In this document: one piece after another, positions 4,449-5,087 of the stretch
Layout of the letters: every line of letters begins with the position of its first letter
How positions within the stretch are numbered: position 1 is the first letter of the stretch
Assembly (NCBI GenBank): GCA_004297495.1
Contig: SCTL01000709.1
Coordinates: 1-5,087, forward strand
Source: Verrucomicrobiota bacterium
GTDB lineage: Bacteria > Verrucomicrobiota > Verrucomicrobiia > Limisphaerales > JADLHS01
Length of the DNA: 5,087 nt
Direction: 5' to 3'
Notes under the pieces: generated by a model
The model's input: only the letters and a program-made list of their open reading frames with translations
Told to the model about the DNA's origin: nothing
The model's database searches: none
Translations under genes and position numbers: made by a program

Positions 4449-5087
4449 GTGAAAGAACAAGCGCGGAAGCCCTGGTCCATTCGCCTGATTTGTCTGGCTC
4501 TAGGTCTCGTCACGTTCGCGCTTTACTCCCCATCAATTCGTCACGAATTCGTGGATTATGACGACCAGCAGTACATCACTGAGAATCCTCACGTGCAGGC
4601 GGGTTTATCCGGCCAAGGTGTGGTCTGGGCTTTCGGTTATCACGCGGGCAACTGGCATCCACTTGCGTGGCTTTCCCACATGCTGGATTGCCAGTTTTTT
4701 GGCCTGTCTCCCGTCAGCCACCACCTCACCAATGTGCTGCTGCACGCCGCCAATACCGGACTGTTGTTTCTCCTGCTTTGCCGGCTTTCCGGTTCTTCCG
4801 GGCGCAGCGCGATGGTAGCCGCCCTTTTTGCCTGTCACCCACTGCACGTGGAATCCGTCGCTTGGGTGGCCGAGCGCAAGGATGTTTTGTGTGCGTTCTT
4901 TTTTCTCCTGACGCTCCAGGCGTACGCGCGCTTTGCGGCTGAGTCCAAAGTCCAAAGTCCAAAGTCCAAAGTCTGGTACGGTTGTTCGCTGTTTCTGTTT
5001 GCGCTGGCGCTGATGAGCAAACCGATGGCCGTCACGCTGCCGTGCGTGTTGCTGTTGCTAGATTTTGGCCGCTTCGCCGATTTGAAC
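4449..5087 (+). CDS. TMTC/PMT-like membrane glycosyltransferase (GT-C fold), N-terminal part, cut by window edge
   Basis: The 213 visible residues match the bacterial family of multispanning proteins related to O-mannosyltransferases, which usually end in TPR repeats (here beyond the edge). They transfer a sugar from a polyprenyl-phosphate donor to an acceptor outside the membrane; donor and acceptor are unknown here. The first membrane segment (about 11-28) leads into a loop with VDYDDQQYITENPHV (35-49). The Asp38-Asp39 pair matches the catalytic or metal-binding acids of GT-C enzymes. Next come NWHPLAWLSHMLDCQFFGL (68-86), HHLTNVLLH (91-99), a membrane segment at 94-112, HPLHVESVAWVAERKDVL (130-147), a segment at 147-163, and LALMSKPMAVTLPCVLLLLDF (186-206). 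The start is GTG at 4449; upstream the frame is open but gives no plausible alternative, and no Shine-Dalgarno sequence is seen. Residues 165-175 (ESKVQSPKSKV) are encoded by a heptamer DNA repeat and form a basic loop between membrane segments. Confidence 0.92.
   Translation, partial: MKEQARKPWSIRLICLALGLVTFALYSPSIRHEFVDYDDQQYITENPHVQAGLSGQGVVWAFGYHAGNWHPLAWLSHMLDCQFFGLSPVSHHLTNVLLHAANTGLLFLLLCRLSGSSGRSAMVAALFACHPLHVESVAWVAERKDVLCAFFFLLTLQAYARFAAESKVQSPKSKVWYGCSLFLFALALMSKPMAVTLPCVLLLLDFGRFADLN
4943..4973. repeat. Perfect heptamer tandem array inside the glycosyltransferase gene
   Basis: Four perfect GTCCAAA units (4943-4970) plus a partial GTC make 31 bases with no mismatch. The unit is the same as in the 612-648 array. 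It lies wholly within the reading frame of the divergent gene, coding for residues 165-175. The reading frame continues correctly on both sides (LLTLQAYARF before, ALALMSKPM after), so the array is translated rather than disrupting the gene. Confidence 0.95.

Noticed and set aside
612..4973. The heptamer arrays as a CRISPR or as insertion-sequence ends.
   Set aside because: Units are directly adjacent with no spacers, and no cas genes, transposase, terminal inverted repeats or target duplications are visible.

Overview
The window most likely comes from a Verrucomicrobiota bacterium, probably of the Pedosphaera/Limisphaerales type. This rests on three things: a secreted protein built of cysteine-free Ig-like and beta-sandwich modules, a pseudopilin with an alanine before the cleavage site and an H-X9-DG C-terminus, and a 7-bp CAAAGTC tandem repeat. 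I recall all three as common in that phylum, but I could not run a search, so the placement is an inference.

Layout: four genes lie on the minus strand and one on the plus strand. Read in the direction of minus transcription, they are a pseudopilin-like protein (4290-3391), a secreted Ig/beta-sandwich protein (3297-1315), a strong intrinsic terminator (about 1288-1254), a GmhB-like HAD phosphatase (1215-670) and the start of glmS (607 to beyond the left edge). Diverging from the pseudopilin, a TMTC/PMT-like multispanning glycosyltransferase begins at 4449 and runs off the right edge. No gap exceeds 300 bases; the longest is the divergent spacer 4291-4448 (158 bases).

Functionally there are two minus-strand transcription units. 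The upstream unit pairs an exported pseudopilin-like protein with a Sec-exported adhesion-type protein. The downstream unit carries sugar-phosphate enzymes for envelope building (a heptose-bisphosphatase-like enzyme and glucosamine-6-phosphate synthase). The divergent gene probably glycosylates proteins or lipids at the membrane. Surface and envelope functions are a plausible common thread, but nothing shows that the two units act together.

The most unusual signal is the CAAAGTC heptamer. It occurs as a decayed intergenic array directly before the glmS start codon (612-648) and as a perfect array inside the open reading frame of the glycosyltransferase (4943-4973). There it is translated as a basic loop peptide between two membrane segments. 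Because 7 is not divisible by 3 and the unit yields no stop codon in any of the six frames, this repeat can be carried inside genes. No complete new defence, mobile or RNA system is visible.
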